From: JANYGM01 sp043764015
GTDB taxonomy: Bacteria; Bacteroidota; Bacteroidia; Cytophagales; Thermonemataceae
Assembly: GCA_043764015.1 (NCBI GenBank)
Contig: JAYUKY010000099.1
Coordinates: 1 to 32,639 of the forward strand
Length of the DNA: 32,639 nucleotides
Reading direction: 5' to 3'
Positions 1 through 7,732 of the stretch are shown piece after piece. Position 1 is the stretch's first letter. Each line of letters opens with the position of its first letter. The position numbers were made by a program, and so were the translations under genes. A model generated the notes under the pieces. The model was given only the letters and a program-made list of their open reading frames with translations, searched no databases and was not told the origin of the DNA.

Positions 1-307
1 AATCCTTAATTCTGAATCAGAGTTCTTAGACCTTTTGCAAAATTATATGTAAATAAACAACTGATAATCAATATAATACAAGTGATTTAATTTCTACAAG
101 TTAAATCAGTTAGTAAAATATCAGTAGGTAGGAAATTTAAACATATTCCATAGTTTCTTGAAAAATCTTTTTCAAATATTTCTAAAATATTATCTGGTGT
201 AAGCATTTATATAGATTTTATATTTTAAAATTCATTATTTGCATTATTCAACATACATCAAATAATACAAATAATGAAAAATAAAATTTAGCTTAAAAGC
301 CTATTAC
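1..307. other. Intergenic region with an IS-end-like sequence and a 39-codon reading frame
   Basis: No convincing gene is present. Positions 27-41 read TAGACCTTTTGCAAA and recur at 6530-6544 with further similarity downstream, which looks like the end of an insertion sequence. On the minus strand, positions 206 down to 87 form an ATG-started frame of 39 codons (begins MLTPDNILEIFEK). I recognise no family in it. It could be a small gene, a transposase relic or chance. Confidence 0.3.
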
Positions 308-1477
308 TTACAAAAGTTCATAAATCCCTGCAATACCTTGTCCACCGCCTACACAAGCACTTACCATACCATATTTCTGACCTCTACGGCGCATTTCATT
401 GAAAAGTTGCACAGAAAGTTTTGCCCCAGAACAGCCAAGCGGATGCCCAAGCGCAATAGCACCACCATTGACATTTATAATAGAAGGGTCAAGGTTTAGC
501 TCTTGAATAACCGCCAAAGATTGTGCTGCAAATGCCTCATTTAGCTCAATTTGATGAATATCAGCCAAAGTAAGCCCTGCTTGTTTGAGTGCTTTTGGAA
601 TAGCCGCCACAGGTCCTATGCCCATAATACGAGGATTTACGCCCTCTGCTGCATACGCAACCATACGTGCAATAGGCTTCAAACCTAATTCATTCACCAT
701 TTTTTCAGACATCACTAACACAAAAGCTGCCCCATCTGATGTTTGAGAAGAATTACCAGCCGTAACGCTACCATTTGCAGCAAAAACAGGCTTTAATTTA
801 GATAAACCTTCAATAGTAGTATCCAAACGAGGTCCTTCATCAACGCTCACCACAAAAGACTTTTCTTTCTTTTGTCCATTTTCAACATAAGTTTCCGTTA
901 CATTGATAGGCACTATTTCATCTTTGAATTTGCCTTCTGTAATAGCTTTGATGGCTTTTTGGTGAGAATAAAAAGCAAATTCATCTTGTTTTTCACGAGA
1001 GATTTTGAAGTCGTTGGCAACTTGTTCTGCAGTTCCGCCCATTCCTAAGTAATATTCTGGTGTTTTGTCAGCAATTTTCCAGTTTAAAGCTGTTTTGTAG
1101 CCCATTGTAGGCACAAGTGACATAGATTCCGTTCCCCCTGCAATAATACAATCAGCCATTCCTGCACTTATACGAGCGCAAGCTGTTGCTATTGTTTCAA
1201 TTCCAGAGCCACAATAACGGTTCATAATAAGTCCTGGTACGTTCATTGGTAAAGAAAGTAACGAAATCATACGTCCCATTTGCATACCTTGTTCTGCTTC
1301 AGGAACGGCATTTCCTACAAAAAGGTCGTCTATGCGGGTTGGGTCAAGGTTTGGTACTGCTGCAAGCAAGTGTTTGATTACGTCTGCTGCCAAATCATCT
1401 GGACGAGTAAAGCGGAAACCGCCTTTTTTAGATTTTCCTACCGCACTGCGGTAGCCTGCTACAATGTATGCGTTCAT
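308..1477 (-). CDS. Acetyl-CoA C-acyltransferase (thiolase)
   Basis: A 389-aa thiolase of usual family length. It should cleave 3-ketoacyl-CoA with CoA to acetyl-CoA and a shortened acyl-CoA, the last step of beta-oxidation, or run in reverse as acetoacetyl-CoA synthase. The acyl-accepting cysteine is Cys89 in NRYCGSGIET, the glycine-rich C-terminal signature GGAIALGHPLGCSGAK carries His345, and the second catalytic cysteine is Cys375 in SACVGGGQG. All three catalytic positions are intact. There is no signal peptide, so it is cytosolic. It is transcribed alone towards the window start. A TAAATTTG -7-like box lies about 70 nt upstream on the minus strand (1554-1547). The enoyl-CoA hydratase of the same pathway is about 19 kb away. 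Substrate chain length cannot be read from the sequence. Confidence 0.95.
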   Translation of the reverse strand: MNAYIVAGYRSAVGKSKKGGFRFTRPDDLAADVIKHLLAAVPNLDPTRIDDLFVGNAVPEAEQGMQMGRMISLLSLPMNVPGLIMNRYCGSGIETIATACARISAGMADCIIAGGTESMSLVPTMGYKTALNWKIADKTPEYYLGMGGTAEQVANDFKISREKQDEFAFYSHQKAIKAITEGKFKDEIVPINVTETYVENGQKKEKSFVVSVDEGPRLDTTIEGLSKLKPVFAANGSVTAGNSSQTSDGAAFVLVMSEKMVNELGLKPIARMVAYAAEGVNPRIMGIGPVAAIPKALKQAGLTLADIHQIELNEAFAAQSLAVIQELNLDPSIINVNGGAIALGHPLGCSGAKLSVQLFNEMRRRGQKYGMVSACVGGGQGIAGIYELL

Positions 1478-1638
1478 TTTGATAGGTAATATTTAATGTA
1501 TAATATTTGATATTGTGATGTATTTTTTGACAACACAATTATTTTCCAAATTTAGAAATTTTTTTGATTTTTTTTGATAAATACAGTCATTTTTCTGAAA
1601 AAAATAAAAAAACCTTCTAAAATTACCTAAAAAACATT

Positions 1639-1646
1639 TATATTTG
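1639..1646 (+). promoter_or_regulatory. -7 promoter element of the YiaA/YiaB-type gene
   Basis: TATATTTG matches the Bacteroidota -7 consensus TAnnTTTG, 36 nt before the ATG at 1683. No convincing -33 TTTG is visible at the right spacing. Transcription would begin near 1653, which excludes the in-frame TTG at 1644 as the start codon. Confidence 0.45.
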
Positions 1647-1682
1647 GCTTATAATTCACTATTTAAAATTATTTTATTTATA

Positions 1683-2081
1683 ATGATTCAGAAACCATCT
1701 TTAGCTTTTGTGGGTGCCTCTTGGATAGCATTGGGCGCAGGTATGATAGGATTTTTTGTAGGACTTTGGAATGCCCAAATGGCACTTAGCGAAAAAGGTT
1801 ACTATTTTACAGTGTTGATGTATGGACTTTTTTCTGTGGTATCTGTCCAAAAAAGTGTTCGTGACCGTATGGAAAACGTGCCAGTAACAGATATTTACTA
1901 TGGTTTGGCGTGGTTTTCTACGCTTTTAACCATTGTTTTGCTTGTTATTGGGCTTTGGAACGCCACTTTGCTAGGAAGTGAAAAAGGTTTTTATGCGTTT
2001 TCGTTTTTGCTGTCACTTTTTGGAGCTATTACGGTGCAAAAAAATACTAGAGATGCGCAGAATTTTGATAAGAAAGAGTGA
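1683..2081 (+). CDS. YiaA/YiaB-type small inner-membrane protein
   Basis: A 132-aa integral membrane protein made of two similar halves. Each half has a pair of hydrophobic helices with the pattern GLWNAxxxxSEKGxY followed by V-Q-K-[SN]-x-R-D, so it is an internal duplication giving four membrane segments. This is the pattern of the YiaA/YiaB two-helix family, whose role is not established. The ATG at 1683 is preferred over an upstream in-frame TTG (1644) because a TAnnTTTG promoter box covers 1639-1646. The promoter of the next gene overlaps its 3' end. Confidence 0.8.
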   Translation: MIQKPSLAFVGASWIALGAGMIGFFVGLWNAQMALSEKGYYFTVLMYGLFSVVSVQKSVRDRMENVPVTDIYYGLAWFSTLLTIVLLVIGLWNATLLGSEKGFYAFSFLLSLFGAITVQKNTRDAQNFDKKE

Positions 2082-2098
2082 ATTTTTTGCTAAATTTG
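2064..2098 (+). promoter_or_regulatory. Promoter of the ATPase/partner pair
   Basis: TTTG at 2064-2067 and TAAATTTG at 2091-2098 are separated by 23 nt, fitting the Bacteroidota housekeeping consensus TTTG-N17-23-TAnnTTTG. The predicted start near 2105 leaves a leader of about 32 nt before the ATG at 2137. The -33 box lies inside the previous gene, so the pair can be expressed independently of it. Confidence 0.6.
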
Positions 2099-2136
2099 TG
2101 GCAAAACAATAACCAAAACTCACCAAAAAAGTATTT

Positions 2137-3519
2137 ATGAAAATCACTCTTGAAAATATAGGACAAATAAAAAAGGCTGAAATTGACCTTAGCAAAGACC
2201 TTATTGTGCTATGTGGAGGTAATAATACAGGCAAAACTTATGCGGCTTATACGGTTTATGGGTTGTTTAGGTTTCTTGAAAAACTAGCCAAAAAAGCCAC
2301 CCTGAAAGGTATAAATGATAAATTAAAAACACTATTGATAACTGGTAGTGTTAACTTGAATTTGGAAGAGGTCTTTCTTGCGGAAAAACAGAATATTATT
2401 AACATAATAAAATTGGGATATGTAGATTATTTAGCTACTGTTTTTGCTTCTCCAAAAGACTTTTTCAAGTATGCGCAAATTGATGTAAAAATTGATGAAC
2501 GAATTGCACTTAGCGAAATATCGTTCTTTGAGATTGATACAGTAAGGAAATTTAGCCCACAAACAACAGCAACTTTTAATAAAGAAAGAGGAAGTTTACT
2601 AATAAACATTACTACTGTGAGTGAAGATGAAGATACGCTTACAGCCCTTTCTATAATAAAAGAGATTAGTAACAGTATTAGTCATATTATTTTTCAGACT
2701 TTTTCTGATGACGCTTATATTGCTCCTGCGGAAAGACTAGCAATAAATATCTTTAGCAGAGAACTTTCAGAAAAAAGAAATAAACTTGTTGATGATGTAT
2801 TAAATTTTGATAAAAATCAAGATGCATCTGATTATATTGGCAAAAATGCAACAAGATACTCATTACCTATAAAAGATAGCTTGCAACTTGCAGAAAAGTT
2901 AGACGTGCTACAAAAAGAGAAAAGTAAATTTACATATTTAGCTGATGAAATAGAAACAAATATCCTAAAAGGGAAAATGAAAATTTCTGAATATGGAGGT
3001 GTAACCTTTAACCCTGACAAAACCCAACTAAATTTAGATATAAACCTTACCGCTTCTGGTGTGAAATCACTGGCAAGCATTATTTTTTATTTGCGTCACT
3101 TAGCAAAAGTAGGTGATTTTTACATCATTGATGAGCCAGAACTTAACCTGCACCCAGACAACCAAAGGAAAATAGCCCGTATTATTGCGCAAATGGTCAA
3201 TGCAGGCATAAAAGTAATGATTAGCACACATAGCAATTATATTATAAGAGAACTCAACAACCTTATAATGCTCAATGTGAACAACAAAGAAAACAAAAAA
3301 GAAGCAACAAAACTCCTTGAAAAATATGGTTATCAAAAGGAGGAAATACTAGACTACAACAAAGTTGGGGCATATCTTTTTACATCAAATTTTACTAAGA
3401 TACTTGTTAGTAATTTAGAAGTTACAAATACAGGTTTTGAGATAGCAACTATTGATAAAGAAACAGAAGAATTAAATGAATCTTCCTCCGACATCTTTTT
3501 CACTTTACATAATGACTAA
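2137..3519 (+). CDS. AAA/ABC-type ATPase, OLD-like, first gene of a candidate defence pair
   Basis: A 460-aa predicted cytosolic ATPase of the AAA_15/AAA_21 (RecF/OLD-like) kind. It has an N-terminal Walker A motif GGNNTGKT (residues 27-34), a long helical middle, an ABC-signature-like segment with SGVKSL near 305-312, Walker B YIIDEPELNLHP (329-340, with Asp332 and Glu333), and a switch histidine His365 in MISTHSNYI. About 90 residues follow, too short for the TOPRIM nuclease of true OLD proteins, and no DxD/E TOPRIM motif is seen. The next gene starts 3 nt after the stop, so the two are probably translated together. ATPases of this type often act with a small effector in anti-phage systems (for example Septu or PARIS), but the partner here matches neither HNH nor DUF4435 by eye. 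An unrelated DNA-repair role remains possible. Confidence 0.8.
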   Translation: MKITLENIGQIKKAEIDLSKDLIVLCGGNNTGKTYAAYTVYGLFRFLEKLAKKATLKGINDKLKTLLITGSVNLNLEEVFLAEKQNIINIIKLGYVDYLATVFASPKDFFKYAQIDVKIDERIALSEISFFEIDTVRKFSPQTTATFNKERGSLLINITTVSEDEDTLTALSIIKEISNSISHIIFQTFSDDAYIAPAERLAINIFSRELSEKRNKLVDDVLNFDKNQDASDYIGKNATRYSLPIKDSLQLAEKLDVLQKEKSKFTYLADEIETNILKGKMKISEYGGVTFNPDKTQLNLDINLTASGVKSLASIIFYLRHLAKVGDFYIIDEPELNLHPDNQRKIARIIAQMVNAGIKVMISTHSNYIIRELNNLIMLNVNNKENKKEATKLLEKYGYQKEEILDYNKVGAYLFTSNFTKILVSNLEVTNTGFEIATIDKETEELNESSSDIFFTLHND

Positions 3520-3522
3520 AAT

Positions 3523-4149
3523 ATGAATGACAACCAAACAACTGATATTTTAGCATCAATAAAGAAAACAGTTCTAAGTTATTATGAACATAAAGAAAGT
3601 GAATTTCTTTTGGATAAAGATAAAAAAGTTATTACGCTCATAGAAGATGACAAAGAAGCCAAATGCAACGAAATTAAATTTGAAATAACGGGTGAAATAT
3701 TGATTTATAAATTTGATAAGAAAAATAAACAAGTAAAAGACAAACATCCACTTTTATTTTTAGAACCAGAATCACCTGTGAGAAGTTTGGTTGATTACAT
3801 TATTTTCTATCATAAAGACACAAAAAAGGGAAATAAACAATTATATGCAATCATTTGTAATTTGAAGTCTGAAAAAGCGGGCAATATGGAAGACCAAATG
3901 CTTTCTGGTAGTATCTTGGCAGATTTTATTTACAAAACTGCCGTTAGATGCCATAATAGCTGGAATAGTAGCAACAATAATAAAAAAATATCATTGGAAA
4001 ATCTCAATATTATTTATAAAGAAATTGCTGTTTACTCAAAAATTCCCCCACAAGAAGGTAAAAGCAAACCTCACAACAACATTAAATCAAGAACTATCTT
4101 GCAATGCAACAATCAAGACGCTTATAATCTTGATGATAAAATTAGCTAA
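3523..4149 (+). CDS. Unrecognised 208-aa partner of the ATPase, possibly a degenerate PD-(D/E)XK fold
   Basis: I recognise no named family. The protein is charged and soluble, with no signal peptide or membrane segment. Its centre reads VDYIIF (Asp91), then a strand ending in ICNLKS (Asn113, Lys115), then Gln125 in NMEDQM. The spacing D-22-N-x-K and N-12-Q nearly matches the Asp96/Glu119/Lys121/Gln131 arrangement of the PD-(D/E)XK-like protein at 7733-8401. It may therefore share the nuclease fold with the catalytic Glu replaced by Asn, so catalysis is uncertain. It follows the ATPase by 3 nt and precedes methylmalonyl-CoA mutase by 11 nt. The strict pairing suggests it is the effector or adaptor of the ATPase. 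The C-terminal 40 residues are polar and probably disordered. Confidence 0.6.
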   Translation: MNDNQTTDILASIKKTVLSYYEHKESEFLLDKDKKVITLIEDDKEAKCNEIKFEITGEILIYKFDKKNKQVKDKHPLLFLEPESPVRSLVDYIIFYHKDTKKGNKQLYAIICNLKSEKAGNMEDQMLSGSILADFIYKTAVRCHNSWNSSNNNKKISLENLNIIYKEIAVYSKIPPQEGKSKPHNNIKSRTILQCNNQDAYNLDDKIS

Positions 4150-4160
4150 AAACGCACTTT

Positions 4161-6284
4161 ATGAAACCCAATTTTCAAGATATTTCCTATAAAAATACGT
4201 ATATTTCAACGTCTGAAAGCACTATTTCATCTAAAAAATGGAAAACTGCTGAAGGAATAGATGTAAAAACTTTCTATACCCTAGAAGACTACAAAAATAT
4301 TGCGCATACGCAATATGTAGCAGGTATTGCGCCATTTTTGCGTGGTCCGTATAGTACAATGTATGTGCAACGCCCTTGGACAATCCGACAATATGCAGGT
4401 TTTTCTACGGCAGAAGCAAGCAATGCTTTTTACAAAAAAAACCTTGCAGGAGGTCAGAAAGGGCTTTCTGTTGCTTTTGATTTAGCCACACACAGAGGCT
4501 ACGACTCTGACCATCCACGTGTCGTTGGTGATGTTGGCAAGGCAGGTGTTGCTATTGATAGCGTTGAAGATATGAAAATTTTATTTAATGATATTCCATT
4601 AAATGAAATGTCTGTTTCTATGACTATGAACGGAGCGGTTTTGCCTATTATGGCATTTTTTATTGTGGCAGCAGAAGAGCAAGGCGTGCCTGCAAATGCG
4701 CTTTCTGGCACTATTCAGAATGATATTTTAAAGGAATTTATGGTGCGAAACACCTATATTTATCCACCAGAGCCAAGTATGCGTATTATTGCGGATATTT
4801 TTGATTATTCTTCCAAAAATATGCCTAAATTCAATTCTATTAGTATTTCAGGTTATCATATGCACGAGGCAGGCGCAAGTGCAGATATTGAACTAGCTTA
4901 CACGCTTGCAGACGGATTGGAATACTTGCGTACAGGCATAAAACAAGGTTTGGATATTGATGATTTTGCGCCACGTTTGTCGTTTTTTTGGGGAATTGGT
5001 ATGAACCATTTTATGGAAATAGCCAAAATGCGTGCTGGAAGGCTACTTTGGGCTAAAATTGTCAAACAATTTAATCCAAAAGATGAAAAATCTTTAGCTT
5101 TGCGCACTCATTGCCAAACTTCTGGTTATAGCCTCACAGAGCAAGACCCATTCAATAATATTGCTCGTACTTGCGTAGAAGCACTTGCCGCAGTGCTTGG
5201 TGGTACGCAATCTTTGCATACAAACTCCTTAGATGAAGCTATTGCACTCCCTACTGATTTTTCTGCTCGTATTGCACGCAATACACAACTTTTTTTACAA
5301 GAAGAAACAAATATATGCAAAACTGTTGATGCTTGGGGAGGTTCTTTTTATGTAGAAAAATTGACAGAAGAACTAATGGAAAAGGCTTGGAAACTCATAC
5401 AAGAAGTGGAAGCACTTGGCGGAATGGCAAAAGCTATCCAAACTGGGCTTCCAAAAATGCGTATTGAAGAAGTGGCAGCCAAAAAACAGGCTCGTATTGA
5501 TGCAGGAAAGGAAATTGTGGTGGGTGTTAATCAGTATAAACCTGAAAAAGAACAGGAACTTGAACTTATGGAAATTGATAATACAACCGTTAGGATAGCA
5601 CAACTGGAAAGGCTTTATAAAATCAAAAATGAAAGAAATAATGTTGATGTAGTGCGTAGTTTGGAGGATATAACCACGTCTGCACGCACAGGAGAGGGAA
5701 ATTTATTGGCACTTGCCGTTATTGCAGCACGCAATAGGGCAACACTAGGAGAGATTTCTGATGCAATGGAAACCGTTTTTGGGCGACATAAAGCTGTTAT
5801 TAGGGCTATTTCGGGTGTTTATGCAGCAGAAGCGTCTGATGATGAAAATTTCCAATTAGCGCAAAAAATGGCTGATGCTTTTGCTGAAAAAGAAGGCAGA
5901 AGACCTCGTATTATGATTGCCAAAATGGGGCAAGACGGACACGACAGGGGCGCAAAAGTCATTGCGACAAGTTTTGCTGATTTGGGTTTTGATGTGGATA
6001 TGGGACCTCTTTTCCAAACGCCAGACGAAGTAGCACGCCAAGCCGCAGAAAATGATGTGCATTTAGTAGGAGTTTCTAGCCTTGCAGCAGGACATAAAAC
6101 CCTTGTTCCTCAACTAATTGCAGAACTTCAAAAAATAAATAGAGGTGATATTTTGGTGATTGTTGGCGGTGTTATTCCCTATAAAGACTATGAATTTTTG
6201 TATAATGCGGGTGCTGTAGGCATTTTTGGACCAGGAACAGTGATTGCAGTTGCTGCACAAAAGATTTTAGAAAAATTAGGTTAA
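4161..6284 (+). CDS. scpA: Methylmalonyl-CoA mutase, large (catalytic) subunit
   Basis: A 707-aa adenosylcobalamin enzyme that interconverts (R)-methylmalonyl-CoA and succinyl-CoA, linking propionyl-CoA to the TCA cycle. The N-terminal two thirds is the TIM-barrel substrate domain, with RGPYSTMYVQRPWTIRQYAG, GLSVAFDLATHRGYDSDHP and SISGYHMHEAGA. The C-terminal domain carries the cobalamin-binding motif D592-G-H594-D-R-G597, where His594 is the lower cobalt ligand, and a later GG of the base-binding pocket. Length fits the catalytic chain. The small subunit usual in this phylum is not adjacent. The gene starts 11 nt after the ATPase-partner gene and has no clear promoter of its own, so it may be partly read through from that pair. 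The carboxylase that would feed it lies at 14779-16341. Confidence 0.97.
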   Translation: MKPNFQDISYKNTYISTSESTISSKKWKTAEGIDVKTFYTLEDYKNIAHTQYVAGIAPFLRGPYSTMYVQRPWTIRQYAGFSTAEASNAFYKKNLAGGQKGLSVAFDLATHRGYDSDHPRVVGDVGKAGVAIDSVEDMKILFNDIPLNEMSVSMTMNGAVLPIMAFFIVAAEEQGVPANALSGTIQNDILKEFMVRNTYIYPPEPSMRIIADIFDYSSKNMPKFNSISISGYHMHEAGASADIELAYTLADGLEYLRTGIKQGLDIDDFAPRLSFFWGIGMNHFMEIAKMRAGRLLWAKIVKQFNPKDEKSLALRTHCQTSGYSLTEQDPFNNIARTCVEALAAVLGGTQSLHTNSLDEAIALPTDFSARIARNTQLFLQEETNICKTVDAWGGSFYVEKLTEELMEKAWKLIQEVEALGGMAKAIQTGLPKMRIEEVAAKKQARIDAGKEIVVGVNQYKPEKEQELELMEIDNTTVRIAQLERLYKIKNERNNVDVVRSLEDITTSARTGEGNLLALAVIAARNRATLGEISDAMETVFGRHKAVIRAISGVYAAEASDDENFQLAQKMADAFAEKEGRRPRIMIAKMGQDGHDRGAKVIATSFADLGFDVDMGPLFQTPDEVARQAAENDVHLVGVSSLAAGHKTLVPQLIAELQKINRGDILVIVGGVIPYKDYEFLYNAGAVGIFGPGTVIAVAAQKILEKLG

Positions 6285-6695
6285 AAATCAACTATTCATT
6301 ATTATTAAATTTGCTACCGTACACTATTTTAAAAGAAGATTACGGTCTGTAACATAATCCGTTTTTAAAACACACTTACTTTTCACATTCTGAAACTATA
6401 CTACTATAACTATCAAAAGGCATACGAATACTAAGCCCGTTACGACTACTAAACGGAAATCTTATAGAAATATCCGCATCTCTTGTTCTTTTTTTAGTAT
6501 ATTTGCAAATGAGAAAATGATGCGAATGATAGACCTTTTGCAAATAAATTAAGACGTAAATAACTGATATACTAGATATTACATCAATTAAAATAGTAAC
6601 AACTCAACCTTATTTTTGTGTTTTTTTTAACGAACCATAAAAAACATTAGTACTAGAAAAAAATCCAAAAATCTCTAAACTCCATTCTAAAAAAG
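6285..6695. other. 411-nt intergenic region with an IS-end-like repeat and a coding-like relic
   Basis: Positions 6530-6544 repeat TAGACCTTTTGCAAA from 27-41, with further similarity (GTAAATAA, ACTGATA) on the right. On the minus strand, upstream of a TAA at 6378-6376, an open stretch without a clear ATG reads RDADISIRFPFSSRNG followed by LSIRMPFDSY. It looks like a worn C-terminal fragment, but I cannot assign a family. A TATTTTTG box at 6611-6618 could serve the downstream nucleotidyltransferase, without a visible -33 box. Confidence 0.35.
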
Positions 6696-7709
6696 ATGCG
6701 AATAATAGTTCCTATGGCGGGCTTAGGCAAGCGTATGCGCCCACACACACTCACAACCCCCAAACCTCTTATTCCTATTGCAGGAAAGCCTATTGTACAC
6801 CGTTTGGTGGAAGATATTGCTAAAGTTTGTGGGCAAAAAGTAGAAGAAGTAGCTTTTATTATTCACCCTTCCTTTGGCGCAGAAGCAGAAAAAAATCTTA
6901 TTTTGGTGGCTGAAAAAATTGGCGCAAAAGGAACTATTTTTTATCAAACAGAGGCACTAGGAACGGCTCACGCTATTATGTGTGCTAAAGAATCTTTAAT
7001 TGGAAATGTGGTTGTGGCGTTTGCTGATACACTTTTTAAAGCTGACTTTACGCTTGATGCCAATAAAGATGGCATTATTTGGGTGCAAAAAATTGATAAT
7101 CCTAGTGCTTTTGGAGTTGTAAAACTCAATGAAAATCAAGAGATTACGGATTTTGTAGAAAAACCAACTACTTTTGTATCTGATTTGGCTATTATTGGGA
7201 TTTATTATTTCAAAGATGGTGCATATTTGCGCAAAAATCTACAATATTTGTTAGACAATAATATTACAGAAAAAGGTGAGTATCAGCTTACTAACGCACT
7301 TGAAAATATGAAAGCGGAAGGTGCGAAATTTGCTATTGGAGAGGTTCACGAGTGGCTAGATTGTGGTAATAAAGACGTTACTGTGCAGACAAATGCTCGT
7401 TATTTGGAGTTTTTGCAGTCCGTAAACGTAGAACTTGTGGCAAAATCAGCTAAAATTATTAATTCTGTCATTATTGCGCCAGTTTTTGTTGGAGAAAATG
7501 CTATAATTGAAAACGCTGTAATTGGTCCTCATGTATCTGTGGGTGCAGGCACGAAAATTGCAGGTAGCATTATCAGCAATGCTATTATTCAAGAAAATTC
7601 TGCTATAAAAAATGCGCATATCACCAACTCTATGCTAGGAAATTTTGTTGTGTTGGAAGACACTCCAAAACAAGTAAGTTTGGGAGATTATAGCAATATT
7701 TTAAAGTAG
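6696..7709 (+). CDS. Sugar-phosphate nucleotidyltransferase with left-handed beta-helix tail
   Basis: A 337-aa enzyme expected to transfer a nucleoside monophosphate from NTP to a sugar 1-phosphate, giving a nucleotide sugar for cell-surface polysaccharide. The N-terminus has the NTP-transferase signature M-A-G9-L-G11-K-R13-M-R-P followed by T-P-K23-P-L-I-P. A catalytic-domain aspartate appears in VAFADTLF, and EWLDCGNK is typical of RmlA/GlmU-type enzymes. From about residue 245 the repeats (ENAIIENAVIGPHVSVGAG, SIISNAIIQENS) are hexapeptide turns of a left-handed beta-helix, as in GlmU-like proteins. The sugar and nucleotide cannot be determined. The following gene starts 23 nt downstream, suggesting co-transcription. 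Confidence 0.88.
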   Translation: MRIIVPMAGLGKRMRPHTLTTPKPLIPIAGKPIVHRLVEDIAKVCGQKVEEVAFIIHPSFGAEAEKNLILVAEKIGAKGTIFYQTEALGTAHAIMCAKESLIGNVVVAFADTLFKADFTLDANKDGIIWVQKIDNPSAFGVVKLNENQEITDFVEKPTTFVSDLAIIGIYYFKDGAYLRKNLQYLLDNNITEKGEYQLTNALENMKAEGAKFAIGEVHEWLDCGNKDVTVQTNARYLEFLQSVNVELVAKSAKIINSVIIAPVFVGENAIIENAVIGPHVSVGAGTKIAGSIISNAIIQENSAIKNAHITNSMLGNFVVLEDTPKQVSLGDYSNILK

Positions 7710-7732
7710 AAATAAGTCTAAAACCTATTCAA

